Notes: generated from the letters alone by a model not told the origin. DNA of 64,000 nucleotides from Epiperipatus broadwayi (GCA_028023455.1 JAQFVV010006238.1:2177478-2241477), one strand, 5' to 3'; positions 47,801-58,455 are shown, counted from the first letter of the stretch. A program made the numbers and translations.

Positions 47801-48650
47801 AATACTTATATACCCATGCAACAAAAATAAGATTTCTTAAACTTTTTTTTTCATTCTTTTTGTGCTGAAAATCAAGATGATGAAATATAAAACAATATGC
47901 TAAAAGCTTTTAAATTAATCCATTTTAAGTATATGCTTGTTTGCCTGTAATATAAAAAGTAGCAGTTATTTGTGTGTGTGTGTGATGTTTAATGTTTACA
48001 TCACCTGATGTCACAATGTGAATTATGAAATTAAAATTTCGTTATCTTCTATTTTTGGTTTATTTTATGTGATTGAGTTGTTATAGTATAATAAAAATAA
48101 TTATACATTTAATGTATGCAATATCAATATTTACACTGAAATATATTGTGATGCTATGGAGTCAGATTTATTTTAGTTACTTAAATAACTTAAGGTTTAA
48201 GATTCTTTATTTTTACCCCCTCCCCTCCAAATGTTTTTATACTGCTACCATATATATATACATTCTTAATGATACACCGGTTAATATGTGAACACGTATT
48301 TCCAATTCTGCCACGTTCACATTGGCTAAAATTATATGTTTATATCTTTCATCTGTGGAAATATTCGCTATAATATTTATATACAATTTAATTAATAATT
48401 ATTTGTATAAGTAGTAAAGTAGTGAATAGATTTTAGATTAAATAAAATTCTTGTATTGTGTGTTCATGAAAAAATTATATAACTTGATTAATAGTGCTTT
48501 ATGGAATTATATCCTTGTATATACATAAAACATCAATTTTAAACATTCTTGAAATATGAATAGAGATATCGGAAAAATATAATGATTCCCAACATGTATT
48601 TCTATGACCAAAAAGAGATGTTAGATTAATTATTTAAAATATTTATATTT
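44891..48650. other. AT-rich non-coding stretch
   Basis: No gene. It holds a long C run at about 46791-46802 and a G run at about 46875-46882, some 75 bp apart, which could pair with each other. A decayed hammerhead-like string lies at 47461-47490 (separate entry). The frames at 45706, 46299 and 48073 show no recognisable domains. Confidence 0.5.
47461..47490 (+). ncRNA. Decayed hammerhead-like core
   Basis: CTGATGA, A, GGCTG-CAAGTT-CAACC (stem II with one mismatch), AAAAC where GAAAC is expected (a CG-to-CA change). It resembles the cores at 44271/44355. Single and unpaired; probably a fossil. Confidence 0.3.
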
Positions 48651-48774
48651 TACCTACAAGTATACTTTATATACCTGGAGTCTAGATGTAATAGAGGGGA
48701 TTTGAACACAGATTCTACTCTATCTCATACAACCGATACACTTGGCCACACACATGTAAAAAAATAAATGATTT

Positions 48775-48816
48775 TCAATATATGTATTTTGTGCTGAATC
48801 GGCACTCATCAGTTGG
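48775..48816 (-). ncRNA. Hammerhead motif, family 1, copy C (mutated)
   Basis: Minus strand: CCAA, CTGATGA, G-TGC-CGATTCA-GCA-C, AAAA in place of GAAA, then TACATATA and TTGA. Loss of the invariant G and a weak stem I end predict no cleavage. Confidence 0.6.
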
Positions 48817-49194
48817 TCTAGATCATCATCTCCCACACATATATAATCAGTTCTCAGTTTATATTAAGGTAGCAAATCTTCACACTTTAATGGACCAGCT
48901 TCAATCTACTCCACCCTCCAACTCTTTAGCCATCCATACCATTGAAAATCTGATGATGGAAAACCTAAATCATTTGTTAATGTGGGGTCAGAATGACTTA
49001 AAGACACATGGGAATGATAATAATATTGGCTTTAACAAAGAAAATAGTTGTTCCATCATCAGATTTTTAATGGTGTGGATGGCTGAAAAATTGGAGAGTG
49101 GAATAGATTGAAGCCTGTCCATTAAAGTGCAAAGATTTGCTATCTTAATATACACCCAAGCACTGATTATATATGTGGGAGATGATAATCTGGA

Positions 49195-49236
49195 CCAACT
49201 GATGAGTGCTAGTTCAGCAGAAAATTTGTATATTGG
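49195..49236 (+). ncRNA. Hammerhead ribozyme motif, family 1, copy D
   Basis: CCAA, CTGATGA, G-TGCT-AGTTC-AGCA, GAAA, a 3' stretch AATTTGTATA, TTGG. Outside, agatgat pairs with atcattt (seven positions, one G-U) across an internal loop, giving a bipartite stem I. The stem III part is altered (ATTTGTAT), so efficiency is doubtful. Confidence 0.65.
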
Positions 49237-49721
49237 AAATCATTTATCTTTTTCACATGTGTGTGGTCATGTGTATTGATTGTGTAAGATAGAGTAGATG
49301 GCTGAAGTGAGCTTGAAAATCTGTATTCAAATCTCTTATATTAACATATTTATATTTAATATATTCTTTCACATGTTTGTGTTTAATTAAAAAAAACAAC
49401 AGATATATTAATTTTCAACTAGGCTATTGTCTATATTGATCTAAGAGTGATACAATAATCTTTAGTTTATTTAAATTATTATCATCATTATTAAAGAAAT
49501 AAAGTTTTTAAAAGAAAATAGGAGAATATAGTTTATTGGATTTATATAAAGAGAATATTATATAAACTTTAGTTTAATACATTGTACAGGCTTAAACCTG
49601 CATTTATATATGTAATATTTGTGGGGTTCGAACTCAGACTTTCACATGACCCACCACTCTCAGTGCCATCTCATATTGCTGACCCACCTGATCACACACA
49701 TGTTGAAAAGATAAATAATCA

Positions 49722-49763
49722 CCAATATACGTATTTCATGCTAAACCAGCAATCATCAGTTGG
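49722..49763 (-). ncRNA. Hammerhead ribozyme motif, family 1, copy E
   Basis: Minus strand: CCAA, CTGATGA, T-TGCT-GGTTT-AGCA-T (4 bp stem II), GAA, ATA-CG-TAT-A (3 bp stem III, AUA triplet), TTGG. An outer stem I forms from gatagtaat and attatttatc with one bulge. All core bases intact. Confidence 0.75.
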
Positions 49764-50227
49764 TCCAGATTACTATCCTCACACATATATATAATCAGTA
49801 CTCAGCTTTATATTAAGATAGCCAATCTTTATACTTTAATGGACAGGCTTCAAACTATTCCAACTCACAACTCTTTAGCCTTCCATTTCATTGAAAATCT
49901 GATGATGGAACGTTCAAAGCCCTTGATAGTGCCAAGGTTGTCATCCTACCCATGTTGACATATTAGTCATTCTGACCCCTCATGTACAGGAGAATAATCC
50001 ATTGTACATGAGGGGTCAGAATGACTAATATGTCAACATGGGTAGGATGACAACCTTGGCACTATCAAGGGCTTTGAATGTTCCATCATCAGATTTTCAA
50101 TGAAATGGAAGGCTAAAGAGTTATGAGTTGGAATAGTTTGAAGCCTGTCCGTTAAAGTATAAAGATTGGCTATCTTAATATAAAGCTGAGTACTGATTAT
50201 ATATGTGTGTGAGGATAGTAATCTGGA

Positions 50228-50269
50228 CCAACTGATGATTGCTGGTTTAGCATGAAATACGTATATTGG
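50228..50269 (+). ncRNA. Hammerhead ribozyme motif, family 1, copy F
   Basis: Identical core to copy E, on the plus strand. A transcript through both units would fold into a long double-stranded hairpin that competes with ribozyme folding. Activity may therefore depend on which unit is transcribed alone. Confidence 0.75.
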
Positions 50270-50377
50270 TGATTATTTATCTTTTCAACATGTGTGTGAT
50301 CAGGTGGGTCAGCAATATGAGATGGCACTGAGAGTGGTGGGTCGTGTGAAAGTCTGAGTTAAAACTTTAGTTTAATA

Positions 50378-53300
50378 AATAATTAGTAATAATTATTAAT
50401 GTATTTATTTGAAGTTATAAATGCAGAAAGTGTGACAATTGTAAATCATGTTGTAGTAATGTATATATACAATACACATGTAATATGTACTCATGAAAAT
50501 AAATAAAATAGAAAATCATATAGCATTTAATACTACTAAAATAATATATTTATTCAAAAACCATGGTCATGAGGAATTTTAATATAAATGTGTTATTTTG
50601 TTAGTATACTATCATTATTCATTCCTACAATTTTAATAAGTTTAAATGTATGCATTAGATGATCATTAAAGAATTAGCATATTATAACTGAAGTTCTATC
50701 AGTTCTAAAGAAATACTATTGATATTTTTATATTGGCTGAGTTTCCTGATATGTATCCACTCTTATTTGGCATTAAAGACATTTATCTCTCTATCTGACT
50801 GTTTAGATTTATTGACATTTGTAACATATAAAGTAATTGATAATTCATAGGAAGCATTCTTCACTTACAACTTTCATGAAGTTCTGATTAGAACTTAAAT
50901 TTATATTAAAATGATTTGCAATATTTTGACTTTGCTTTGAAATATAGTTGAGCAGAATCAGATAAAGTGACTAAGTATTGCATAGAAAATGTAAAATTAC
51001 CACTGATTATCAAATGTTCTAACAATCTTTATGTAGAGAACTTAACCTATATACAAACAAAACCATTTTTAACACACTTTAAAATTATATTTAAGATCTC
51101 ATACAGTGATTAGCCACTTCACCTGTCATGCCAATAATTAAAAAACTAGAAATCCAAATACAACTTACAAATTTTTTAGACAATTATAAATTTTAAAGAA
51201 AACTTCAGAATGTCTTTTAAGGTAGCCTGCCTATAGTCAATCACTCACCAGTTATTGGTTGGTAAATAGGTATTTAGCTATTCCAGTGTATTAATGAAAA
51301 AAATTAAAAACATAGAATATTCAGCTGGCTGTCCTGTTAAGTATTGGTTTTTTTTCTTTACAATGTCTTTTTGTTCTTTAGTGAGTCCACAAACAGTTTG
51401 ATTTTTAAGGCTGCTTTTCTTTTATAAGTTCCATTTCATCATGTTTTCAATATATGTTTATCTAAATGTATTAAAGATCATTGCATAAGGGCATTATATA
51501 ATCAAGTATATGCCAGTAATTTATTTTTAAGTCAAAGCATGTCCCTAAAATTAAAAAAACAACCCAAACTATAACCTTCAAATATCAGAAACTAATAGTT
51601 ACAAACATTACATGAATCTTAAATAAAATCAGTAATATATTATGTAAGATCAGGTATGGAGATGGACTACCATTATTATCCAGACAAAATTATGAAATAT
51701 TGCTTTTATTTATTATTTAATTATTGCAATATAAATTTTTCTAGCTGATATAAACAAATATAAGCATATTTTGCATTCTGTTGTTATTGCTACTATATAT
51801 ATTTCCATATACACAAACTATAAAAATATATATATTTTTTTAATTTTCAGCAGAGTTTGGGTTTATAATGATAAGTGAACAATTTCTAAAAAAGTTCTGA
51901 AAATCAGAAATCTATGGTTAGTGTAGAGCTGCTATACCTCCCAATATACAGAGACATTCTGTTTTCCAAAATGTATGTCCCATTGAACAACCAAATTGTT
52001 CCAGTTTTATGCTTTAGTTATATTTTCCTTTTATTCCATTGGATTTTCTAATTATTAATAAATAAATTAAGTACAGTAAAAAAAAATTATTGCACCACTG
52101 TATGATCTACTGAATTATATCAGTGTTTAATGATTTCATATAATCACGTCGCACTGTCATGAGAACTTGTCAAATGATTATTTTACATTATATTGTGTTG
52201 TATTGGGTTGTTGTTTCCATATAAATTAAGTAGAAGCGTAAATGAACAAAATGCTCAAATGGAAATGCCATTTTTTTTTTTTAAAAATCGACAAAAGAGT
52301 GATCATTTACTAAAAAAAGAAGAAACTATTTTGAAGCATTTGTTCTGTTTGCAGTATTTATTTATCTGTAAGCCACGGAGGGAAATGATGTATAAACATC
52401 ATACCCAAACCATTAATCATAATTCAATTAGATTATCTGTTGTATCATCTTCTGAAAATTTAACATCATATATATGATTAAACAAAATTCAACAGAAGAT
52501 AGTATGTTCCGCTGAATTGACAACTTCATTTAAAGTTATAAATCACCATCAGTCATTTATTTCAATAGATTGCATTACTAAATTAAATGCTCTTATGCAT
52601 CCAGATTCAAATATAGCAAACTGTTAGAACTAAAGCGATTGCCATAATAAAGAATACTTTGGCTCCACATTCTATGTCACAAATTAAAAGTTAAAAAAAT
52701 ATTCTGTTTTTTGTAATCTCTACTGATTCCAGCAATGACAAAGCAGAAAAGATGTTCCCATTGCTAATACATTATTTTTCAGAAACAAAAGGTTTACAAG
52801 TGAAATTATTTAAATTGTAAACCAAATAGAACATTTATGCAAATGAAAAAATATTCTCTTTTTATATAAAATGTTTCATTTTAATTTGTAATTGGAGTCA
52901 AAATTTTTCATAAATTTCTAATTCATTTCAATTTTTATTTATTTTTTGTAAATTTAGTATTTTTTAAAAGCAGCTAATTGATGCTATTCATAAGGTAACA
53001 TAAAAAATGCGCACACAATCCTCGACCAATCACGGAATTGCGCTTCTTATGGGAATTCTTTAACAATCTGATGAACTTAAAATTTTAGCGTTTTTTTTTT
53101 TTTTTTGCAAAAAAAATAAGTTCAGAAGTCATTTCTATAACAACACAGCATGCTATCTATCATTTGTTGATTTTAACAAAAAAGTGGAAGTAGAAATATA
53201 TATATATTTTACTTTTTCCACTTAGGTTAAGTAATTAAACTTTTTAAAAGTAGAGCAAGAGATATATTTGAAGAATAAGGTTGACTATGGAGAGTCTTGT

Positions 53301-54374
53301 CTTTAGGCACATAACTAGTAATGATGATATGCAATTAATAGAGATAATATATAGAATTTTCTTCTTAGAATATATCACATGCATGCACACATATGTAGCT
53401 GGCCTTGATTGAAAAGTTTTTCAGTCATTTTACAATATCCTCTCTAGCAGCTCAAAGCTGAATCAGTAAGTAGAGTTTTAAAAGTCTGAAAGTATTGATT
53501 GAATTCTACTAATATTCTTCCCAACTCATTAAAGCCCATGTCTTTTTATAGTGTTCCAATTATTCTTCCATTTGCGGGGCATGTTTTATTCAGATCAATC
53601 CAAATTCAGAATTTTAGACAACCTTGCAATTAAAATCTTTCATAATTGTGATGTTTCTAAGAAAGTGACCGGTTGTGTTTATTGATTGCTTGCTAATTGG
53701 CATCTATTAATAATCTACATTGAAAGACATTGAATTTGATTTTCAGTTATTTTATATTTTATAAAGTTATTTTTGTTGAGGCCTTTATATTTATTATTTC
53801 TACTATGGCAAATGATCCTTTATATATGTAATCTAGCAATTTGATAACATGCGTATATAGACTTACACACACTGCATTTATACATATACAATATGTTGAA
53901 ACTATTGGGTAATTATTTACGCAAAAATATTTTATTGCTAAGTTTAATTATTATGGAACTAAATTTGATCATCCAAGTTCTGATTATAAAAGTAAAAAAT
54001 AAGCCTAGATCTTTTAAGTTAATACTGAAATCAAAAAAGATGTATTTATAAAAAAAAAAAAATTATGTAAAAAGTAATTCAAGGGAAAAAAAGATTTTTC
54101 GCCCAAGTTCATTCTGTAAATAGTCCATAATATTTTTTTAGCTTCATTTTGTACCTGGCATTCTTATGGAAATTAGTTGTGCTTTGTTTGATCTTTATAA
54201 GTTTGCAGTTTTATTCTTTTCAAAATTAATTTCTTTTATAAAATTGACAAAAAAAAACACTCGAGGTTGACTTTTTCAAATTTAAAAATGTGTACTGCAT
54301 TTATTAATAAACTTAATTTCAAATTTAAAAAAAAATTCGTAAGTTTTTTTATTATGGAAAAAAATGCTGGTTTG
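50378..54374. other. AT-rich non-coding stretch
   Basis: I find no gene, SINE or transposon end here. The longest plus-strand frame (52193-52477) has a poly-F/K low-complexity part and no recognisable domain. A TA run lies at 53199-53206 and several poly-T runs occur. Confidence 0.5.
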
Positions 54375-55265
54375 AAAGTTTTTTCAAGTTCAATTCAGTT
54401 TCTCCAATGTCTAGCCTCTCTCCTCCACATCACCCAGCACACTTCATTATTTCACCCACCCATCTCACACATGATCTCTTTCTAGATCTTTTACGATCAC
54501 TTTATCACTTGGAATCCAGTTTAAGACTTCAACTTTCCTATTAGAATCTCTTTAAGCAATATGCCCAACCCATTTCCAGCACACTTGTTTATTTCTCTCA
54601 CCCATATATTATGTTTTTGATCTCTTCTTGGTACTTCTAACATACATTCTCCATACTTTATTGAATGATCTGAAGTCTTTGAATTGCTTTTCTGTTAATT
54701 GTCTATCTCTCAGATCCATACCTTCCTTTTCAAACACATATGCATATTTCCTTTTAAACTGCAAGTTTAATATTTGTACTTATTAATTTCTTTTAACTCA
54801 TCATTATCAATTTTTCTTTTTTTCTTTTGAGATAATTTATTGAACATTAGTTTAGTCTTTTTAGCATTTACCTTTTGTCCTGTTTTCTTACTTTTATTTG
54901 ATAACTCCTGCAACATTTCCTGAAACTCTGATATTATTTGCAAAAACAGTTATAGCATTTGCAAAATCTAGATGACTTAAATAATCTCCATTTACTTTTA
55001 CTCTCTCCGCTTCCTATTTTAATCAACAAAATGCTTCTTGCAAAACTACTGTAAAAAGTTGTGGATATATGGGATCACCTTATGATATATCATTCTCAAT
55101 GTTAATCTTTCTTGTATCATTATGAAATTATCATTGCTGTTGCACGTTATAAATATTCTTCAGAATATGACAATATTCTTGGTCTATATCTTGATGATAC
55201 AATGCTTTAATCAATAAAGCATTGGATCATTAAGATATAAAGGCAGAATATTCATTTTCTGAGTA
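54375..55265 (-). pseudogene. RTE-type LINE relic, reverse transcriptase to 3' part
   Basis: Minus strand from 55265: 'KALYHQDIDQEYCHILKNIY', then 'GDPIYPQLFTVVLQEAFC' (family: G-D-P-I-S-P-K-L-F), then 'VNGDYLSHLDFANAITVFAN', where the catalytic F-A-D-D is F-A-N-A. After a gap: 'DLRDRQLTEKQFKDFRSFNK', and near the end 'CWKWVGHIA' with 'RDSNRKVEVLNW' (family: W-x-W-A-G-H-x-x-R-x-D-N-R-W). It ends close to 'caattcagtttctccaatgt', which matches the 3' region of the copy at 27474-29262. Many stops; 5' truncated; inactive. Confidence 0.85.
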
Positions 55266-55269
55266 ATAT

Positions 55270-55282
55270 ATTGAACCCTTAA

Positions 55283-55314
<32 letters not shown>

Positions 55315-55530
55315 ATATATATATCATATATATATATATATATAACAAACTAACCAAAGGAAATACATATAAAAACAAAAAAAGACTTATAAATCCAATA
55401 AATAATATTATATTTCAACCAGAGGACTGGTTTTTCTTTCTGATGAAAACCAGTCCTCTGGTTGAAATATAATATTATTTATTGGATTTATAAGTCTTTT
55501 TTTGTTTATATATATATATATATATATATG
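55270..55530. repeat. TA tracts enclosing a 62 bp-arm perfect inverted repeat
   Basis: TA runs at 55278-55344 and 55508-55529 flank perfect arms 55373-55434 and 55446-55507 ('cttataaatccaataaataa', 'tatttcaaccagaggactgg' and complements) with an 11 bp centre. The right arm starts at a hammerhead-like core (next entry); the left arm lacks the first core element. The unit copied in inverse therefore begins at the ribozyme. Confidence 0.9.
55440..55482 (+). ncRNA. Hammerhead-like core at inverted-repeat junction
   Basis: CTGATGA (55440-55446), A, AACCAG-TCCT-CTGGTT (perfect 6 bp stem II), GAAA (55464-55467), then ATATAATATT, which can close a 3 bp stem III (ATA/TAT) with an AUU triplet. No stem I partner is visible upstream, because the sequence there is the inverted copy. 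Core geometry is good; whole-ribozyme status is uncertain. Confidence 0.45.
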
Positions 55531-55539
55531 CAAACACAT

Positions 55540-55745
55540 ACAGATATATTATAAACTGAGCATTATATGTATGTGTGGGAGATGATCTAGATCAACTGAT
55601 GAATGCTAGTTCAGCATGAAATATGTATATTGGTTTTTTTTTTTTACATGTATGTCATCATGTGTGTCGATTATATAAGATGGAGTGGATGTCTAAAGGC
55701 AGCTTGAAAGTCTTTGTTAAATCCTCTCTAATTACATGAAGCTTA
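55540..55745 (+). mobile_element. Hammerhead repeat family 1, copy G
   Basis: Short upstream part ('taaactgagcattatatgta'), then the ribozyme, a T-run, 'tcatcatgtgtgtcgattat', 'ataagatggagtggatgtct' and 'cttgaaagtctttgttaaat' (decayed tRNA-like module). Single orientation, not part of a dimer, and placed just beyond the TA-flanked inverted repeat. Confidence 0.72.
55592..55633 (+). ncRNA. Hammerhead ribozyme motif, family 1, copy G (best core)
   Basis: TCAA, CTGATGA, ATGCT-AGTTC-AGCAT (perfect 5 bp stem II), GAA, ATA-TG-TAT-A (3 bp stem III, AUA triplet, cleavage after A), TTGG. TCAA pairs with TTGG with one U-G. Every invariant position is present. Upstream 'gggagatgatctaga' offers loop sequence for contact with the stem II loop. 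Confidence 0.75.
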
Positions 55746-57905
55746 AGTATATACATTATACTTCTGTTCAAATATTACAGATATAATAATATTAATATAT
55801 TTACTTAAAGTGATTTGTATCAAAATTGTGAGTGCAGAAAGTTTGATGTAAGTCAAACTACAGTAACTAGCTATCTACAAGTATTGAACAAATGATGAAA
55901 ACTTATATAAGAACATTGTGATCTGGGCCAGCTAATAGTGAAAGGCACATATTAGGATCATTTGTCTGTTTCTAATGTCTTTGATCATACATTAGACGTT
56001 CAAAATATATCTAACACCATATTCTTTCTTCTCAGTTGCCTGATAAGGCAGAATGAATGTTTGGGTAAATGATAAATATTTTTCCAATTGATATATACAA
56101 TAAATCATGCCCTTATTCCCAGGAGACTGAAAAGGTATTTATGTCTTATTCAATTGAAAAGTGTAATGGATAATTCAAAAATGCATCCACAGTAAGAGGT
56201 TGGTCTGAGTTCTATAATAATGGATGGTTGTAATATGATAGTATTTAAAGTGAAAGATATGTTGATAAAAGCAAAAAAACAGTATGTATGTATTATCCTG
56301 TCTACTGAGTTTTGCAGCCATTTTTTAATTGTACAGTTTCAGGGATTTACAAGAATTTATGGTGGGGTGTTTTTTTTTTTCAATTTTATTTTACTGAATA
56401 CATGTTAGACATTAAATTTTAAAAAAAATTGATTATAAATTCTATTCAGAATTGTTATTTCAATATTTTTATTATAATGTGTAAACATTGACGTGGTTTG
56501 AACATTATCATACTTTATTTAAATTCAGTGAAAGGATTATATACTTTTAGAAATTTGATTGGTTGATACAAAGCTAAATAGCAATTTTTTAAGAATGTGA
56601 TTAATTAGAATAATAATTCGAAATGAAATAACTGATGGACCCATTCAATACATTTTGTTTAAATGTGCTTCATAGTATTCTGAAACTACTGATTGATTAG
56701 TTTTCTATTGTGATGATATAGAATCTATTATTAAATGGGCAAGTCTCCATTGAATTGACAAGTTCACTGAACAAAGAGTTAATAGACTTCCTTAAAAGAT
56801 ATTTTATGATACACTTAAATATCATTTTTATGAAAGAGGTATTTCTCAAGAATCTTTCAAAAATATTCTGAAGAAATGCAGTACTAATTTCATTGGAAGA
56901 ATAATCTTAAAAATAATGATAAAACTGTTCAAATTATTAAACAAACATTTCCAGAATGTAAACTTTTCTGCAAAAGAGCTTCAAAATCAGTGCCACAAAA
57001 TGTCTAATAAATAGTCTAGAAGACTGGCTTATAAAGGACATTGACTTGTTTTATATATTAGTCTAATGTATTGTCATAACAATACTCATTTTTGAAATGT
57101 ATTTTTGTCTTTCTTTGAATACTTTTTTTAAGAGTTAAAGTCCATATTTATTTACAAGTAACTTCTAATCAAATGAACAAAAATGGTGATTGAATGGCTT
57201 TAGGGGTTTATAAAATGTTTGAGCAGTAGAAGTGTCAGAACTATAATCTATCCCAGGATTTTATGCTTCAGAATCAGTTCATTGAAATGAATCGTGAGTC
57301 ACAGGAAGTTATTTGAAATTGCCTGGATTCAGAATAAGTATCCAATGAAGTATTAAATTAGAAAGTTAAAAAAAAAAATTGAAAAGTTATTAAAAAGTTA
57401 CAACTATTTTGTTCAGCAAAGTTTTTTTTTAATTAAATCATACAGAATATAAATGAATCAATACTCATCATCTGCTTGTCACCCATATCATTGATACAGA
57501 AAATCAAAAACTTCCTCATCACTATATAGTGTATTGTCCTAGAACAGGGACATCATCAGTTAACCTTACAAAAGGAACATTAATTTTCTTTCCCATAAAT
57601 GATACAATGGCTTTTAATATTTAAATTAGCATGATTCTATTTGAGAAAGAAAAACAAATTAAAAATTTTGAAAAATCCATACATTCTTATATATATTACA
57701 AATAATATGCAGAATCTGTATTTCATGGAGATAATTGCTTTATATAAATGAGTTTTACAATGGAGATATGATGTCAGCTATATTTTTTTCTAAGCTCTAC
57801 TCATATATATTATGTATCGAATATAATAGCTCATGTTTTGTTGATAAATGTTTATTAGATAAAATACATATTGTTTATTGAACTTCAACTGTATAGCACT
57901 TTTTA
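55746..57905. other. AT-rich stretch with one SINE-A fragment
   Basis: A partial SINE-A in minus orientation lies at 57215-57290 ('cagaactataatctatccca', 'ggattttatgcttcagaatc'). 56700-57010 contains 'cattggaagaataatcttaa'-like pieces that could be decayed coding sequence, but I cannot assign them. The frame 56220-56408 is featureless. Confidence 0.5.
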
Positions 57906-57993
57906 ACATGCATATATATATATATTTCAGGTGTTTTTTTATATTTATAACATATATATATATATATTTCAGGTGTTTTTTTATATGTATAAC
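57906..57993. repeat. Two-copy tandem repeat of about 45-50 bp
   Basis: A TA run + 'tttcaggtgtttttttatat' + 'ttataacat' occurs twice in a row with minor changes. It accounts for the repeated peptide pattern in the minus-strand frame 57790-58104, which is therefore not a gene. Confidence 0.85.
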
Positions 57994-58455
57994 ATGTATG
58001 TATAAATTAAGAATATAGTATAAACAAAATTTTAAAATAATAATATAATTAATAAATTGAGGGAAAATATTTACATATAGATTGCTGAAAGAATGTGTGT
58101 TCATTCATTCATTGAAAAATAAGCATAAGAAAAAAAATACTGTTCAATATTTTTTTAAAAAAAAAAAGAATAGTAAAATGTCTGATTTTCATCACAGTTA
58201 AATAAATTCTGAATGATATTCTTTTTGTTTTCAATAAGTTTTTATAGAAACATAATAATAATCTTATTATCAAAAAAACTACAATCACTTCAATTGTTTT
58301 GATATTTTTAGGTCAATGTCAACTTTAAATATGTTCTAAAATTTTGTAAAACTTTTAGCATTTTGCTTAGAACTAAATTTTATTACGTAAAATACTATAC
58401 ATCAAATTCAGAAAGGATAATAAAGGAAGAATAAAATGTATGTGCTTTTAATATA
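57994..58455. other. AT-rich non-coding stretch
   Basis: Nothing recognisable between the tandem repeat and the mariner terminal repeat. Confidence 0.5.

Larger units (their letters stand above)
48651..49345. mobile_element. Inverted dimer of hammerhead family 1 (older), copies C and D
   Basis: Left unit 48651 to about 48975 (sense minus), right unit about 48980-49345 (sense plus), arms about 80-85% identical by eye. Each unit has an upstream block ('ccatcatcagatttt', 'agcctgtccattaaagtg' on the right), the ribozyme, and a tRNA-like module. In the left unit that module has A box TGGCCAAGTGTATCGG and B box GTGTTCAAATCCC (minus strand, 48697-48748). ATATTTATATTT at 48639-48650 and 49346-49357 may be the target duplication, but it is AT-rich. 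The plus-strand frame 48782-49111 is a translation of this repeat, not a gene. Confidence 0.82.
49564..50377. mobile_element. Near-perfect inverted dimer of hammerhead family 1 with 16 bp target duplication, copies E and F
   Basis: AAACTTTAGTTTAATA occurs at 49564-49579 and 50362-50377. Between them is a 782 bp insert: a 51 bp tail (49580-49630), left arm 49631-49988 (358 bp), a 14 bp centre (ggagaataatccat), and right arm 50003-50360 (358 bp). The arms are of equal length with no indels and I count 5 mismatches, all transitions (98.6% identity). Units face outward. The left unit continues into its tail through a B box (GGGGTTCGAACTC read in reverse); the right unit stops inside that box, right at the duplication. 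This is the youngest-looking element in the window. Frame 49582-49794 is a translation of the repeat. Confidence 0.95.

Noticed and set aside
48782-49111. 109-codon plus-strand frame, one of the longest in the window.
   Set aside because: It lies across the junction of the inverted dimer and translates the antisense of one ribozyme unit and the sense of the other. No protein family resemblance.
57790-58104. 104-codon minus-strand frame with repeated peptide pattern.
   Set aside because: The pattern comes from a two-copy tandem repeat with TA runs; composition is I/Y/K/H only as expected from such DNA.
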